DNA of 34,364 bases from Arthrobacter sp. (GTDB lineage: Bacteria; Actinomycetota; Actinomycetes; Actinomycetales; Micrococcaceae). Below are positions 16,699-24,158 of this stretch, in pieces (the stretch's first letter is position 1; each line of letters starts with the position of its first letter). Position numbers and translations under genes: made by a program. The notes below the pieces were generated by a model. The model worked only from the letters and a program-made list of their open reading frames with translations. It was not told the DNA's origin and ran no database searches. The DNA lies in assembly GCA_023264815.1 (NCBI GenBank), contig JAHFUZ010000036.1, positions 1 to 34,364 of the forward strand, written 5' to 3'.

Positions 16699-17433
16699 TC
16701 AGTGGGATGCTACGACCCCATCGATTCTCGCCATCTCGTGGCGCCACGCCGTGCTCGTGTTGAAGCCCGCACCGAGGTCGGGCAGTTCGGCCATGTCCTC
16801 CGCGGTGAGGTCGTTCAGCGTGGCCCCGGCGGAGAGGATGTCCAGAGAGAGGCCGGCAATCGTGTCGACGCTGATCGCTTGGAGTACCGCCTGCTCGACG
16901 GTGGATGCCACGCTGGTGATGCCATGCGCCCTGAGCACGAGGACGGGACGTTCGCCCAGTGCGGCGACCATCTCGGTCGCGAGCGAGTGGTTTCTTACGA
17001 GCACGCCACGTTGATACACGGGTACGCCGCCTGCCGCGAGCCGGGTGCCGGGGATGTCGAATGCGCCGACTATCGGGCGGATCGTGATGCCGGCGAGGTC
17101 GGCTGCGACGATGCGCGGCGGGTGCGCGTGCACGACCGCTGCGATGTCGTCGCGGGCTCGAAGTACAGCGGTGTGAAGCGGCAGCTCGTTGGGTACGGAC
17201 CAGCCATCCAGCTCGCCTGGTGCGGCCTCGGTGCCGTCGAACCGGACGAGCCGGATGTCTTTGGTCTCGGTGTAGCCGAGGCCTCGTTCGCGCGGGCCTC
17301 GGCAGCGCACGAGGAGACTCTCGTCGTCGATGCGCAGGCTGATGTGGCCGAGGATCCCGTCCGCGAGCCCGCGGTTCGCGAGTACACGGCATGCGTCCGC
17401 GATGAGTGTCCGCTCTTCCCCGAAGCTGTTCAT
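16699..17433 (-). CDS. Class II aldolase-fold decarboxylase, PhtC paralogue
   Basis: A 244-residue zinc-dependent class II aldolase/adducin protein closely similar along its length to PhtC in this window. Shared segments include RGLADGILGHISLR, ESLLVRCRGP, VPNELPLHT and GAFDIPGTRLAAGGVPVY. The acid E83 and metal ligands H102, H104 (VVHAHPPR) and H170 (LRAHG) are kept. It should decarboxylate an ortho-dihydroxy aromatic carboxylate or a related keto acid. It is divergently transcribed from the ferredoxin/Rieske operon, sharing a 245-bp regulatory gap. AAGGAAAAGAG precedes ATG 17433. Whether it acts on dihydroxyphthalate or another intermediate cannot be told from sequence. Confidence 0.88.
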   Translation of the reverse strand: MNSFGEERTLIADACRVLANRGLADGILGHISLRIDDESLLVRCRGPRERGLGYTETKDIRLVRFDGTEAAPGELDGWSVPNELPLHTAVLRARDDIAAVVHAHPPRIVAADLAGITIRPIVGAFDIPGTRLAAGGVPVYQRGVLVRNHSLATEMVAALGERPVLVLRAHGITSVASTVEQAVLQAISVDTIAGLSLDILSAGATLNDLTAEDMAELPDLGAGFNTSTAWRHEMARIDGVVASH

Positions 17434-17616
17434 ATGCTCTTTTCCTTCTCATCTCTATTGGATGTGCCCAGGTGGGTTGTGCGCGACCTGTCTCGGAACC
17501 GGGGTCGCCGTGCACGTGCTGGGGACGCACGAGTTACTCCGCCAGCGGGTTAACCCCGGCCGTTCTCGTCAGCATAGTGCGTGGTGGCGAAGCGGAGGGG
17601 CGGGCTTTGGTATCTC

Positions 17617-17654
17617 TTGACAGGTTCATAATCTGAGGTAGATTGGTCAGGCCA
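17617..17654 (+). promoter_or_regulatory. Promoter with GntR-type operator for the cluster 2 Rieske operon
   Basis: TTGACA (17617-17622) and TAGATT (17639-17644) form a -35/-10 pair with a 16-bp spacer. TGGTCAGGCCA (17644-17654) overlaps the -10 end and start point, a position suited to repression. The TGGT-N4-CCA pattern recurs at 22952 and 29097, and with one change at 28189-28199. FadR-subfamily GntR proteins bind TGGTN(2-3)ACCA-like palindromes, and one is encoded at 28225-28947. Confidence 0.65.
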
Positions 17655-17678
17655 TTAGTTATTTGGGAGGAGCCCAAA

Positions 17679-18005
17679 GTGCCCAAGGTTGTGTACGTGG
17701 GAAGCGGTAATGACCAGCGCGTGGTTGATGCGACGGTCGGAGAGAACGTTATGAGCGCGGCTGTGCGCTCCGGCGTGCCGGGAATCGTCGGCGAATGTGG
17801 AGGGCAAATGTCTTGCGCCACGTGCCATGTGTGGGTCAAAGACGAATTTCGCGAGCGAGTCGGCAGCCCAGGTGAGATGGAAGCTGACCTCCTCGACCTC
17901 GGAGTGTCGGACTACACGGAGGCAAGCCGTCTCGGCTGCCAGATCACCATCACTGACGAGCTTGATGAGCTTGTTGTCGAGCCGCGCCCTGAAGCATGGC
18001 ATTGA
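17679..18005 (+). CDS. Putidaredoxin/adrenodoxin-type [2Fe-2S] ferredoxin
   Basis: A 108-residue ferredoxin with the four cluster cysteines in GECGGQMSCATCHVWV (C-x5-C-x2-C) and SRLGCQI. This is the vertebrate/putidaredoxin type rather than the plant type. It should carry electrons from an FAD reductase to the Rieske oxygenase encoded next. GTG 17679 is preferred because GGGAGGAG (17665-17672) lies just upstream and the protein begins with the usual PKVVYVG strand; an in-frame ATG at 17643 lies inside the operator. The matching reductase is probably the gene at 26918-28176, 8 kb away but under the same candidate operator. Confidence 0.92.
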   Translation: MPKVVYVGSGNDQRVVDATVGENVMSAAVRSGVPGIVGECGGQMSCATCHVWVKDEFRERVGSPGEMEADLLDLGVSDYTEASRLGCQITITDELDELVVEPRPEAWH

Positions 18006-18021
18006 AAGGAAAGGGATAGCG

Positions 18022-19323
18022 ATGTTGCGTCCAGATATTAATGAACTGCTCACGCAGACTGGTCCGGGGACCCCCATGGGCGAGCTGTTCCGCCGCTATT
18101 GGCAGCCGATCCTGCATACCGATGAACTGCCCGAAGACGGCTGCCCGCCCGTGCGCGTGAAGCTTCTTTCGGAGCGGCTCATCGCCGTTCGCACTCCTGA
18201 GGGTGAATACGGACTCATGGACGAGTTCTGCGCACACCGCGGCGTGTCGATGTTCTTTGGTCGTGTAGAGAACGGCGGCATCCGCTGCCCCTACCATGGC
18301 TGGAAGTACAACGCCAATGGACAGGCGATCGAGGTGCCCAGCGAGCTCAACAACTCTGAGTTTTGCAAGAACGTCAAGCTCCGCTCCTACCCGCTGGCCA
18401 AGGTGGGTGACCTTCTGTGGGCCTACCTCGGGGACCCCCAAAAGCAGCCACCGCTTCCGACCTGGGAGTTCGCGACCGTCCCCTCGGGACAGACCTTCAC
18501 CTCGAAGCGTCTCCAGGAGAGTAACTGGCTCCAGGCGCTTGAGGGTGGAATCGACTCCAGCCACGTAACGTGGCTGCACGGCGGTGGCCCGACGGGTGCC
18601 GGGCTTGAAGCCGACCCTCTATTCGCGGGAGCGAAGGGAAACCAGTACAACAAGGGCGACGTGAAGCCCTTCTTCGAAGTCGTCGAGAACGAAGGCGGAC
18701 TGCTGATCGGCGCACGCCGGAACGCGGAAGAAAACCACTACTACTGGCGCATCACCCCCTGGGTGATACCCAACTTCACAATGGTTCCACCGCGTGGCGA
18801 CCACCCCGTCCACGGTCACTTCTGGGTACCGATCGACGATGAGAACTGCTGGGCCTGGAGCTTTGACTATCACCCCACGCGTGACCTCACCGAAGCGGAG
18901 GTCTCGGCAATGAAAGCCGGAGCGGGTGTACACAGCAAGAACATCCCCGGCACGTATCGCCCCGAGGCCAATAAAGACAACGACTACCTGATCAATCGGC
19001 ATAAGCAGAAGACGGGTGAATTGTTTTCGGGCGTCGAAGGCATTGCGATCCAGGATTCTTCCCTGCAGGAGAGCATGGGGCCGACCGTCGATCGCACCAA
19101 GGAGCGGCTCGTAGCGACCGACGCGGGAATCATCAAGGCTCGTCAGAAACTGCGGCGGGTCGTCGAGGCACTGCGTGACCACGGCACAGAGCCGATGGGC
19201 AACGTACCCGAACACCAGAACATCCGTTCCGTGGCGATCGTCCTTCCGGCGGACCAGCCGTTCGTCGAAGGTATCGGCGACGGGTTCAAGGCGCGCGAAG
19301 GCGTGCCCCAGACCACGGTATGA
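18022..19323 (+). CDS. Rieske oxygenase of the phthalate 4,5-dioxygenase/O-demethylase family
   Basis: A 433-residue terminal oxygenase. Rieske ligands are C70 and H72 (FCAHRG) and C89 and H92 (RCPYHGWKY). The iron site lies in SNWLQALEGGIDSSHVTWLH, with N168, D178, H181 and H186. The EGGIDSSH stretch and the length place it with phthalate 4,5-dioxygenase and relatives such as the DDVA demethylase LigXa, 3-chlorobenzoate dioxygenase and phenoxybenzoate dioxygenase, all without a beta subunit. It could dihydroxylate an aromatic carboxylate or remove an O-methyl group. ATG 18022 follows GAAAGGAAAGGG. The pairing with a putidaredoxin-type ferredoxin and a separate FAD reductase is the LigX-like three-component layout, not the FMN/[2Fe-2S] reductase of classic phthalate 4,5-dioxygenase. 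Substrate unknown. Confidence 0.92.
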   Translation: MLRPDINELLTQTGPGTPMGELFRRYWQPILHTDELPEDGCPPVRVKLLSERLIAVRTPEGEYGLMDEFCAHRGVSMFFGRVENGGIRCPYHGWKYNANGQAIEVPSELNNSEFCKNVKLRSYPLAKVGDLLWAYLGDPQKQPPLPTWEFATVPSGQTFTSKRLQESNWLQALEGGIDSSHVTWLHGGGPTGAGLEADPLFAGAKGNQYNKGDVKPFFEVVENEGGLLIGARRNAEENHYYWRITPWVIPNFTMVPPRGDHPVHGHFWVPIDDENCWAWSFDYHPTRDLTEAEVSAMKAGAGVHSKNIPGTYRPEANKDNDYLINRHKQKTGELFSGVEGIAIQDSSLQESMGPTVDRTKERLVATDAGIIKARQKLRRVVEALRDHGTEPMGNVPEHQNIRSVAIVLPADQPFVEGIGDGFKAREGVPQTTV

Positions 19324-19808
19324 CCATGACTACACCTAACTCGGTCAGCGCCTGCGCTCGAGCAGTCACGAAAGAAGAAGCTGCCTACCGCATTGACTAC
19401 CCGCTGGCATACGCGCGTTCGACCCGTGTGGTCGCACTCGATGAGACTGCGGAAAAGACTGTGCGGTCAGTCGCCGGCGGTCCTTGGGGACAGGCCCAGT
19501 TCTATACGGCGTCCGACTCCGGCGAAGAGCTCATAACCCTCGATGGCCAAAGGCGCCCCATGGTCATGGAGATAGAACATTCGGACTCCGTCATCATGGT
19601 CGCGACGAATTCGATCGTCTCGACCGCCGCCGCCTCAGTGGGTGCTGCGTGTCGCGAGCGTTCGATCATGACCGCAGGTCTGCTCCTGTTGGACGCGGGT
19701 GCACTCGACGGCGACGCGCTGAGCGCTCTCCGGCCATATGCCCGCATCCTCCTGGTTCCCGCCGACGAGGAAGACCTCTTCGAGCTGTTGAAGGCGATCA
19801 GGGCATGA
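19320..19808 (+). CDS. Unknown 162-residue protein between Rieske and PanB-like genes
   Basis: I do not recognise this protein. It is acidic and soluble with alternating strands and helices: VVALDETAEKTVRSVAGG, EELITLDGQRRPMVMEIEHSDSVIMVATN, then a Ser/Ala-rich glycine turn (STAAASVGAACRERSIMTAGLLLL) and a C-terminal LVPADEEDLFELLKAIRA. The middle resembles a small Rossmann-like or nucleotide/phosphate-binding fold, but no known motif is complete. ATG 19320 overlaps the Rieske stop (another ATG is at 19326), and its stop overlaps the PanB-like start. It is therefore coupled on both sides and likely works with these enzymes, perhaps as a partner subunit of the PanB-like protein. Confidence 0.78.
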   Translation: MTMTTPNSVSACARAVTKEEAAYRIDYPLAYARSTRVVALDETAEKTVRSVAGGPWGQAQFYTASDSGEELITLDGQRRPMVMEIEHSDSVIMVATNSIVSTAAASVGAACRERSIMTAGLLLLDAGALDGDALSALRPYARILLVPADEEDLFELLKAIRA

Positions 19809-20620
19809 AAAAAACGATCCCTCAGCTTCAGGCGATGAAACAGTCGGGTGAAAAATCCGTCTGCTTCGTCGCCTGGGATTACCAGATGGCGCGCATAGCT
19901 GATCGCGTCGGGGCCGATATCGTATCGGTCGGCGACACAGTGGGCGTCAACTTGTGGGGTCAGTCCAATCCCCTGGAAATCACGTTCGATGAGCTACTGG
20001 TGGTCGCGAAGGCGGTGCGGCGCGGCGTGAAGAACGCGCTCCTGAGCTGCGACTTCCCCTTCGGTCCACTCCAGTCGGGTGGCTCTCTCGACGCCGCGAT
20101 CCGACTGGTAAAGGAGGCCGGGATCGACCTCGTCAAGCTCGATGGCGCGGCCGACTACCCCGAGGAAGTTGAAGCGCTCACGCGAGCGGGGATCCCGGTC
20201 TTCGCGCAGTTCGGGATCACACCGCAGACCTCGCTCAAGTACGGACTCGACTATTCGAGCGCTCACACCGTCCAGGTACCGGATGAGATGACGGAGGAGC
20301 TCGTCGCCGAGGCCAGGCGTTTAGAGGCCGCCGGCGCGGTGCTGCTCAACTTCACGAACTCGGGGCCGGTCGTCGGGCCAGCCGTGACTGAGGCGGTCTC
20401 GATCCCCGTGCTCGGCGGCTTTGGTGGAGGGCCGTGGCTGGACGGCAGGATCCGCATGGCCACCGCTGCGCTCGGCTACAACGCGAAATGGCTTGATACC
20501 GAGCCCGACACGTATGCGAACGTCGCTCGCATCGCCTATGACGGGCTTTCCGCCTGTGCAGAAGACATCCGCGCGGGACGCCAAATCCGTGGGGGCATCA
20601 AGGTCCCCGGCGCGAGTTAA
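19805..20620 (+). CDS. PanB-fold (ketopantoate hydroxymethyltransferase-like) enzyme lacking the catalytic Glu
   Basis: A 271-residue TIM-barrel protein of the PanB/PEP-mutase superfamily. Metal ligands D44 (SVGDTVG) and D83 (CDFPFG) and substrate-contact K111 (VKLDGA) are kept, as are AVRRG and the GITPQ turn. True PanB uses a Glu in the motif LExVP as catalytic base; here that region reads LLNFTNSGPVV (about 181-190), so the Glu is absent, and the GIGAG loop is GGFGG. It is therefore probably not a pantothenate enzyme but a 2-oxo acid lyase, aldolase or decarboxylase in this pathway. It overlaps the preceding gene (ATGA). The alternative of a moonlighting hydroxymethyl transfer is possible but less likely. 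Confidence 0.82.
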   Translation: MKKTIPQLQAMKQSGEKSVCFVAWDYQMARIADRVGADIVSVGDTVGVNLWGQSNPLEITFDELLVVAKAVRRGVKNALLSCDFPFGPLQSGGSLDAAIRLVKEAGIDLVKLDGAADYPEEVEALTRAGIPVFAQFGITPQTSLKYGLDYSSAHTVQVPDEMTEELVAEARRLEAAGAVLLNFTNSGPVVGPAVTEAVSIPVLGGFGGGPWLDGRIRMATAALGYNAKWLDTEPDTYANVARIAYDGLSACAEDIRAGRQIRGGIKVPGAS

Positions 20621-20638
20621 CGAAACGGAGGAGAGGGC

Positions 20639-21487
20639 ATGCCTGTAGTTGAAGTGGACGGAATCCGCACCCGCTACGAGATGGTCGGAGATGGTCCGCC
20701 GATCCTGATGTTTAGCCCAGGCGGCTTCGACTCGAGCCTGGACAACTGGACGACTTTCGGGCGTTACAAGCAGCTCGGATTTATCGATGCGCTGTCGCAG
20801 GACTACACCTGCGTTGTGTTCGATCGGCGGGAGTCGGGCCGATCGGGTGGTCGCCTCGAGCGGTTGGCGTGGTCGAAGTACATCACTCAGGCGATTGGCC
20901 TGCTTGACCACCTCGGTCTCGACGCGGTGCACACTATGGGCGGATGCGTCGGCTGCTCGTCCGCCGCGCTGCTTGCGGTTGCGCAGCCGGAACGCGTCCG
21001 CAGCATGGTGCTGTTCTCTCCGGCGGGCGGGGTGACTTACCGGGCGGCCCAGCACCTGCGCTTCACGCAGCATCTTGGGTTCGCCCTCGAACACGGCGTG
21101 AAAGCCGTCGTCGCGCATGCCCGGTCCACCACGGCGGGGTTCAGTAAGGACCCCCGCGTCGGGCCCTGGGCCGCGGCGCTCCGCACAGACGAGTCATTCG
21201 CCGAGCGCTACGCCGCCACCAGTCTAGACCGGTACCGGACGCTCGTGTCGGGATCTGCGCGGCTGCTATTCGACCGCGACACCGTTCCGGGTCCGGAGCC
21301 TGAGGATCTCCAGTTGCTGGAAGTCCCAGCGCTCGTTGTGCCCGGCGAGGATCTCTCGCACACCCGCTCAGCCGCGCGCTACCTCGAGGAGTGCCTTCCG
21401 CAGGCCGAGTACTGGGATGCGCCGGTCGCAGAGCAGACGCCCGACGCGTCGTCGGCACGCGTGCGCGAATTCCTCTCACGCCACTGA
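20639..21487 (+). CDS. Alpha/beta-fold hydrolase with Cys nucleophile
   Basis: A 282-residue alpha/beta hydrolase. The oxyanion loop region is MFSPGGFDSS, the strand-4 motif is VVFDRRESGRSGG, and the nucleophile elbow is MGGCVGCSSA, placing C103 where most members have Ser. The acid could be E or D in VPGEDLSH. No GH motif stands near the C-terminus (EYWDAPVAEQTPDASS), so the usual catalytic His is not apparent. A Cys nucleophile is known from dienelactone hydrolases acting on ring-fission products. GGAGGAGAGGG precedes ATG 20639. It is the last gene of the Rieske operon and may open a lactone or pyrone, or cleave a C-C bond. Catalytic competence is uncertain. Confidence 0.8.
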   Translation: MPVVEVDGIRTRYEMVGDGPPILMFSPGGFDSSLDNWTTFGRYKQLGFIDALSQDYTCVVFDRRESGRSGGRLERLAWSKYITQAIGLLDHLGLDAVHTMGGCVGCSSAALLAVAQPERVRSMVLFSPAGGVTYRAAQHLRFTQHLGFALEHGVKAVVAHARSTTAGFSKDPRVGPWAAALRTDESFAERYAATSLDRYRTLVSGSARLLFDRDTVPGPEPEDLQLLEVPALVVPGEDLSHTRSAARYLEECLPQAEYWDAPVAEQTPDASSARVREFLSRH

Positions 21488-21494
21488 GGCCGTC

Positions 21495-21530
21495 GGCTCC
21501 GGCGAGGAGTGATCACTCCTTGCCGAAGCC
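21495..21530. terminator. 36-bp near-perfect palindrome between convergent genes
   Basis: Arms 21495-21512 and 21513-21530 match in 16 of 18 positions, and the central 16 bp (21505-21520, AGGAGTGATCACTCCT) are a perfect palindrome. It spans the end of the minus-strand rpiB-like gene and follows the hydrolase stop by 7 bp. This fits a bidirectional terminator of two converging operons. There is no long T-run, so action through stem stability is assumed. Confidence 0.6.
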
Positions 21531-21977
21531 GCTCTCGATACGTTCGATTTGCGCGATCCGCTCTGCGTGGACGCCGCCCTTGAACGGCGTCGCAAGCCAT
21601 CGGTCGAGAAGCGCGAGGGCAGTCTCGTCGTTGACGACCTTTGTGCCGATAATCATCACGTTGGCGTCGTTGTTCCCGCGTGAGATATCGACGGAAAACT
21701 CGGAATGCACGATCCCCGCACGGATCCCGCGCACCTTGTTGCAGGCGATCACCTCACCCTGGCCGCTGCCGCCCACGATGATGCCCAAATCAGCATCCCC
21801 CCGGGCCACCATCCGGCCGACCGCGGCGCACAATGGTGGATAGTCCACCGTTGTGACGCCACGCGGGGCAAGGTCGGAGACGTCGTGCCCCCTCGCGCTC
21901 AAGACGCCCACGATGAGGTCGATTAGCCGCACCCCGTGGTGATCTCCTGCGATTGCGATGCGTGCGAGAGCGGACAT
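21513..21977 (-). CDS. RpiB/LacAB-family sugar-phosphate isomerase-like protein with altered active site
   Basis: A 154-residue protein of the ribose-5-phosphate isomerase B fold: AIAGDHHGVRL (D12), DYPPLC, GGSGQGEVIACNKVRGIRAG and NDANVMIIGTKVV. As in other actinobacterial members, the Cys of the enterobacterial enzyme is missing and E75 in GGSGQGE is the expected base. However, the His that opens the sugar ring (usual R-x-H-N-x-A-N) is Asn here (SRGNNDANV, N102). It may therefore act on a linear substrate as a keto-enol or aldose-ketose isomerase. The start overlaps the stop of the upstream decarboxylase-like gene by one base. A classic pentose-phosphate role seems unlikely in this setting. 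Confidence 0.82.
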   Translation of the reverse strand: MSALARIAIAGDHHGVRLIDLIVGVLSARGHDVSDLAPRGVTTVDYPPLCAAVGRMVARGDADLGIIVGGSGQGEVIACNKVRGIRAGIVHSEFSVDISRGNNDANVMIIGTKVVNDETALALLDRWLATPFKGGVHAERIAQIERIESGFGKE

Positions 21978-22906
21978 CAGCCCTGAAGCTCTCGTGTGCC
22001 GTCAGCGAAGAGATCCTCGATCGCCGGACGGGTACGCACGATGTGCTGGTTCATCGCGTTCTCAACAAGCTCCTCGAGCGTAGCCCGATTCTCTTCGATG
22101 CCGTACGGCAGGGGATCCGATCCCGTGACCTGCATGACCCGCGCCAGGATCTGATCCTGGCGACAGTCGCCGGGACCGCTGCGCAGCCGCTCGAGGTAGC
22201 TGCGCTTCGCATTGGCGAATTCAGTGAACAACATAGAGGCAAGATCGGTGTGCTGTGCGAGCAGCTCGTCGCGCACGACTACCAGGTGGTTGATCGGGAA
22301 TACACCGCGCTGCCTAAGCACGTCGGCCGCCGCGTCATCGGGGTCCGCGATCTGTGAGACCACCTCGGGGTGCTTGATACCGGCGCCGACAACGGCATCG
22401 AGTTCGCCGGCGAGGAGCAACGCCTCGAGCGTCGCCCCCTGGGGTGCGCGGAGCACGTTCCTCGGAGGCACATACGCCGCCACATGCTCATCCCCGGAGC
22501 ACACCCAGGTTACTGAGTCGAGATCGAGTCCGGCCTCGGCCAGGGCCGCGCGGCCCCAGACGCCCGTAGTCACGGTGTAGCCGCGGTTCACGCCGATGCG
22601 GCTGCCGGCGAGGTCTGCAGCAGGCTGGCCACTATTTTTCCGCAACACCTGTGTGGCGCCGTGGTGGAAGTCGCGCACGAGGAAAATCGGCAGAGCGGTG
22701 AACGCAACGCCATGTTCCTTCGCGGTGAGATATGTGGTCACAGCCATCTCGGCAACATCGAACTCGAGCTCGCGCACCATCTTCCGGAACCCCTTCACGA
22801 GGACGGGTTCATTGACGAAGTCAAAGCGGAGCCCGGAGGAGGACACCTCGCCCTCGATCAGTGCGCGGTTCGCGCCCTGCGGGCGCGTAAGTACTGACAA
22901 GTGCAT
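21977..22906 (-). CDS. 4,5-dihydroxyphthalate decarboxylase-like protein, copy 1
   Basis: A 309-residue protein of the family of 4,5-dihydroxyphthalate decarboxylase (Pht5), which has the fold of a periplasmic binding protein but no signal peptide. Family features are FDVAEMAVTTYL, FTALPIFLVRDFHHGA, LAGSRIGVNRGYTVTTGVWGR and VFPINHLVVVRDELL. Known members decarboxylate 4,5-dihydroxyphthalate to protocatechuate. A strong GGAGG lies 7 nt before ATG 22906, so I reject the longer upstream frame. It is transcribed with the rpiB-like gene, divergent from the dehydrogenase operon, across a shared GntR-type operator. It is a distant paralogue of 25869-26870. Misannotation as an ABC binding protein is the main alternative. 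Confidence 0.85.
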   Translation of the reverse strand: MHLSVLTRPQGANRALIEGEVSSSGLRFDFVNEPVLVKGFRKMVRELEFDVAEMAVTTYLTAKEHGVAFTALPIFLVRDFHHGATQVLRKNSGQPAADLAGSRIGVNRGYTVTTGVWGRAALAEAGLDLDSVTWVCSGDEHVAAYVPPRNVLRAPQGATLEALLLAGELDAVVGAGIKHPEVVSQIADPDDAAADVLRQRGVFPINHLVVVRDELLAQHTDLASMLFTEFANAKRSYLERLRSGPGDCRQDQILARVMQVTGSDPLPYGIEENRATLEELVENAMNQHIVRTRPAIEDLFADGTRELQG

Positions 22907-22929
22907 GGATCCTCCGTGTTCTCGGAAAG

Positions 22930-22962
22930 TTGTCTCTGTCGGATGGTATCTTGGTATAACCA
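22930..22962. promoter_or_regulatory. Divergent promoter region with GntR-type operator
   Basis: TGGTATAACCA (22952-22962) is the best match in the window to the TGGT-N3-ACCA palindrome of FadR-type GntR regulators. It lies between genes starting at 22906 (minus) and 22995 (plus). TATAAC within it can serve as a -10 for the plus-strand operon, with TTGTCT (22930-22935) as a loosely spaced -35. Binding would block both directions. Confidence 0.62.
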
Positions 22963-22994
22963 TTCTGCCAATCCTCAGCACAAGGACGTGCCAA

Positions 22995-24158
22995 ATGACT
23001 GATTCCGTGCTCGCAGCTGTACGTACAGCACCCGAGGTAACCGAAATGCGCGAGTTCCCCAAACCGCGCATCGACGCCGACTCGGCCCTGCTCAAGATCG
23101 AGGTGGCGGGCATCTGCGGCACCGACGCCAAGCTGTACTTCTCACCCCCCGACACCCCCTCCACCCGGGGGCCTGTCATCATGGGGCACGAGAACGTCGG
23201 CGTGATCGTCGAGGCAGGAGAGCGGTTCAGGATCCGGCATGGGCTAGCAGAGGGAGACCGCGTCTTCGTCGAGCATTACGTGGCCTGCTACAACTGCGAG
23301 TGGTGCCGCATCGGCGAGTATCGCCACTGTGAAGCAACCGATTGGCGCACGAACCCCGACGCGCGCCGGTTCGGCTACACGTCCTCTGACATGCCCGGCC
23401 GCCTCTGGGGAGGATTCGCCGAGTGCATGTACCTCCCATGGAATGCGGTGCTTCACAAGGTCCCCGAGACAATGTCACCCGAACTGGCGGGACTCATCAT
23501 GCCGCTGTCGAACGGCATCGAATGGGCGCTGCTCACCGCGGGCATCGGGTACAACGACACCGTGCTGATCCAGGGTCCCGGCCAACAGGGACTCTCCCAG
23601 ATCATCGCGGCGAAACAGGCCGGCGCCTCGCGGATTATCGTCTCAGGCACCACCCGTGACAGAGAGCGGCTCGACCTCGCACTCGAACTCGGCGCCGATG
23701 ACGTCATCGACATCCTTACGGAGGATCCGCGCGAAAAGGTCATGGACCTGACCGAAGGACGGGGGGTCGACTACGTGCTCGACTGCACGTCGCGAGCCGG
23801 CACGGCGCCCTTGCTGCTCGGAGTCGATGTCCTCACCCGTCGCGAGGGCACGCTGCTCGTGCAGGGTGAACTGGCCGCGTTCCCCGACTTCCCGCTGAAG
23901 AAGATCACCGAGAAGTCGATCACGATCAAGTCGGCACGTGGGCACTCATACCGGGCCTGCGAACTTGCCGTCGCGCAGATTGCATCCGGCCGGTTCCCGC
24001 TCGAGAAGCTTGCTACCCACCGGTATGGAATCGACCAGGTCGACCTCGCGATCCGGGTGCTCGCTGGTCAAACCGAGGAAGATGCGATCCACATCTCGAT
24101 GATGCCCGGAATGATCGGCCAGCCGGGCGGGCGGACGAGCGCGAAAGCGGCCATCTGA
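22995..24158 (+). CDS. Zinc-dependent alcohol dehydrogenase family protein
   Basis: A 387-residue medium-chain dehydrogenase. Catalytic zinc ligands are in AGICGTDAK (Cys) and IMGHENVG (His-Glu). The structural zinc site is complete as C-x2-C-x2-C-x7-C in ACYNCEWCRIGEYRHC. The NAD(P) fold begins VLIQGPGQQGLSQI, with a slightly unusual GPGQQG turn. The overall look is threonine/sorbitol dehydrogenase-like. It may oxidise an alcohol, hydroxy acid or hemiacetal intermediate. AAGGA precedes ATG 22995; an open frame running further upstream is antisense to the decarboxylase gene and is not real. It begins a four-gene operon with overlaps (TGATG to the next gene). Substrate unknown; CHMS-type aldehyde oxidation or formaldehyde oxidation are possibilities. 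Confidence 0.88.
   Translation: MTDSVLAAVRTAPEVTEMREFPKPRIDADSALLKIEVAGICGTDAKLYFSPPDTPSTRGPVIMGHENVGVIVEAGERFRIRHGLAEGDRVFVEHYVACYNCEWCRIGEYRHCEATDWRTNPDARRFGYTSSDMPGRLWGGFAECMYLPWNAVLHKVPETMSPELAGLIMPLSNGIEWALLTAGIGYNDTVLIQGPGQQGLSQIIAAKQAGASRIIVSGTTRDRERLDLALELGADDVIDILTEDPREKVMDLTEGRGVDYVLDCTSRAGTAPLLLGVDVLTRREGTLLVQGELAAFPDFPLKKITEKSITIKSARGHSYRACELAVAQIASGRFPLEKLATHRYGIDQVDLAIRVLAGQTEEDAIHISMMPGMIGQPGGRTSAKAAI

Noticed and set aside
19805..20620. Calling the PanB-like gene a pantothenate biosynthesis gene
   Set aside because: The catalytic Glu motif is missing and the gene is embedded in a catabolic operon without panC or panD.
21513..21977. Calling the RpiB-like gene an ordinary pentose-phosphate isomerase
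   Set aside because: The ring-opening His is replaced by Asn and the gene is coupled to a decarboxylase-like gene.
22596..22994. Upstream extension of the zinc dehydrogenase frame
   Set aside because: It is antisense to the decarboxylase-like gene and contains no dehydrogenase sequence; ATG 22995 with its site is the natural start.
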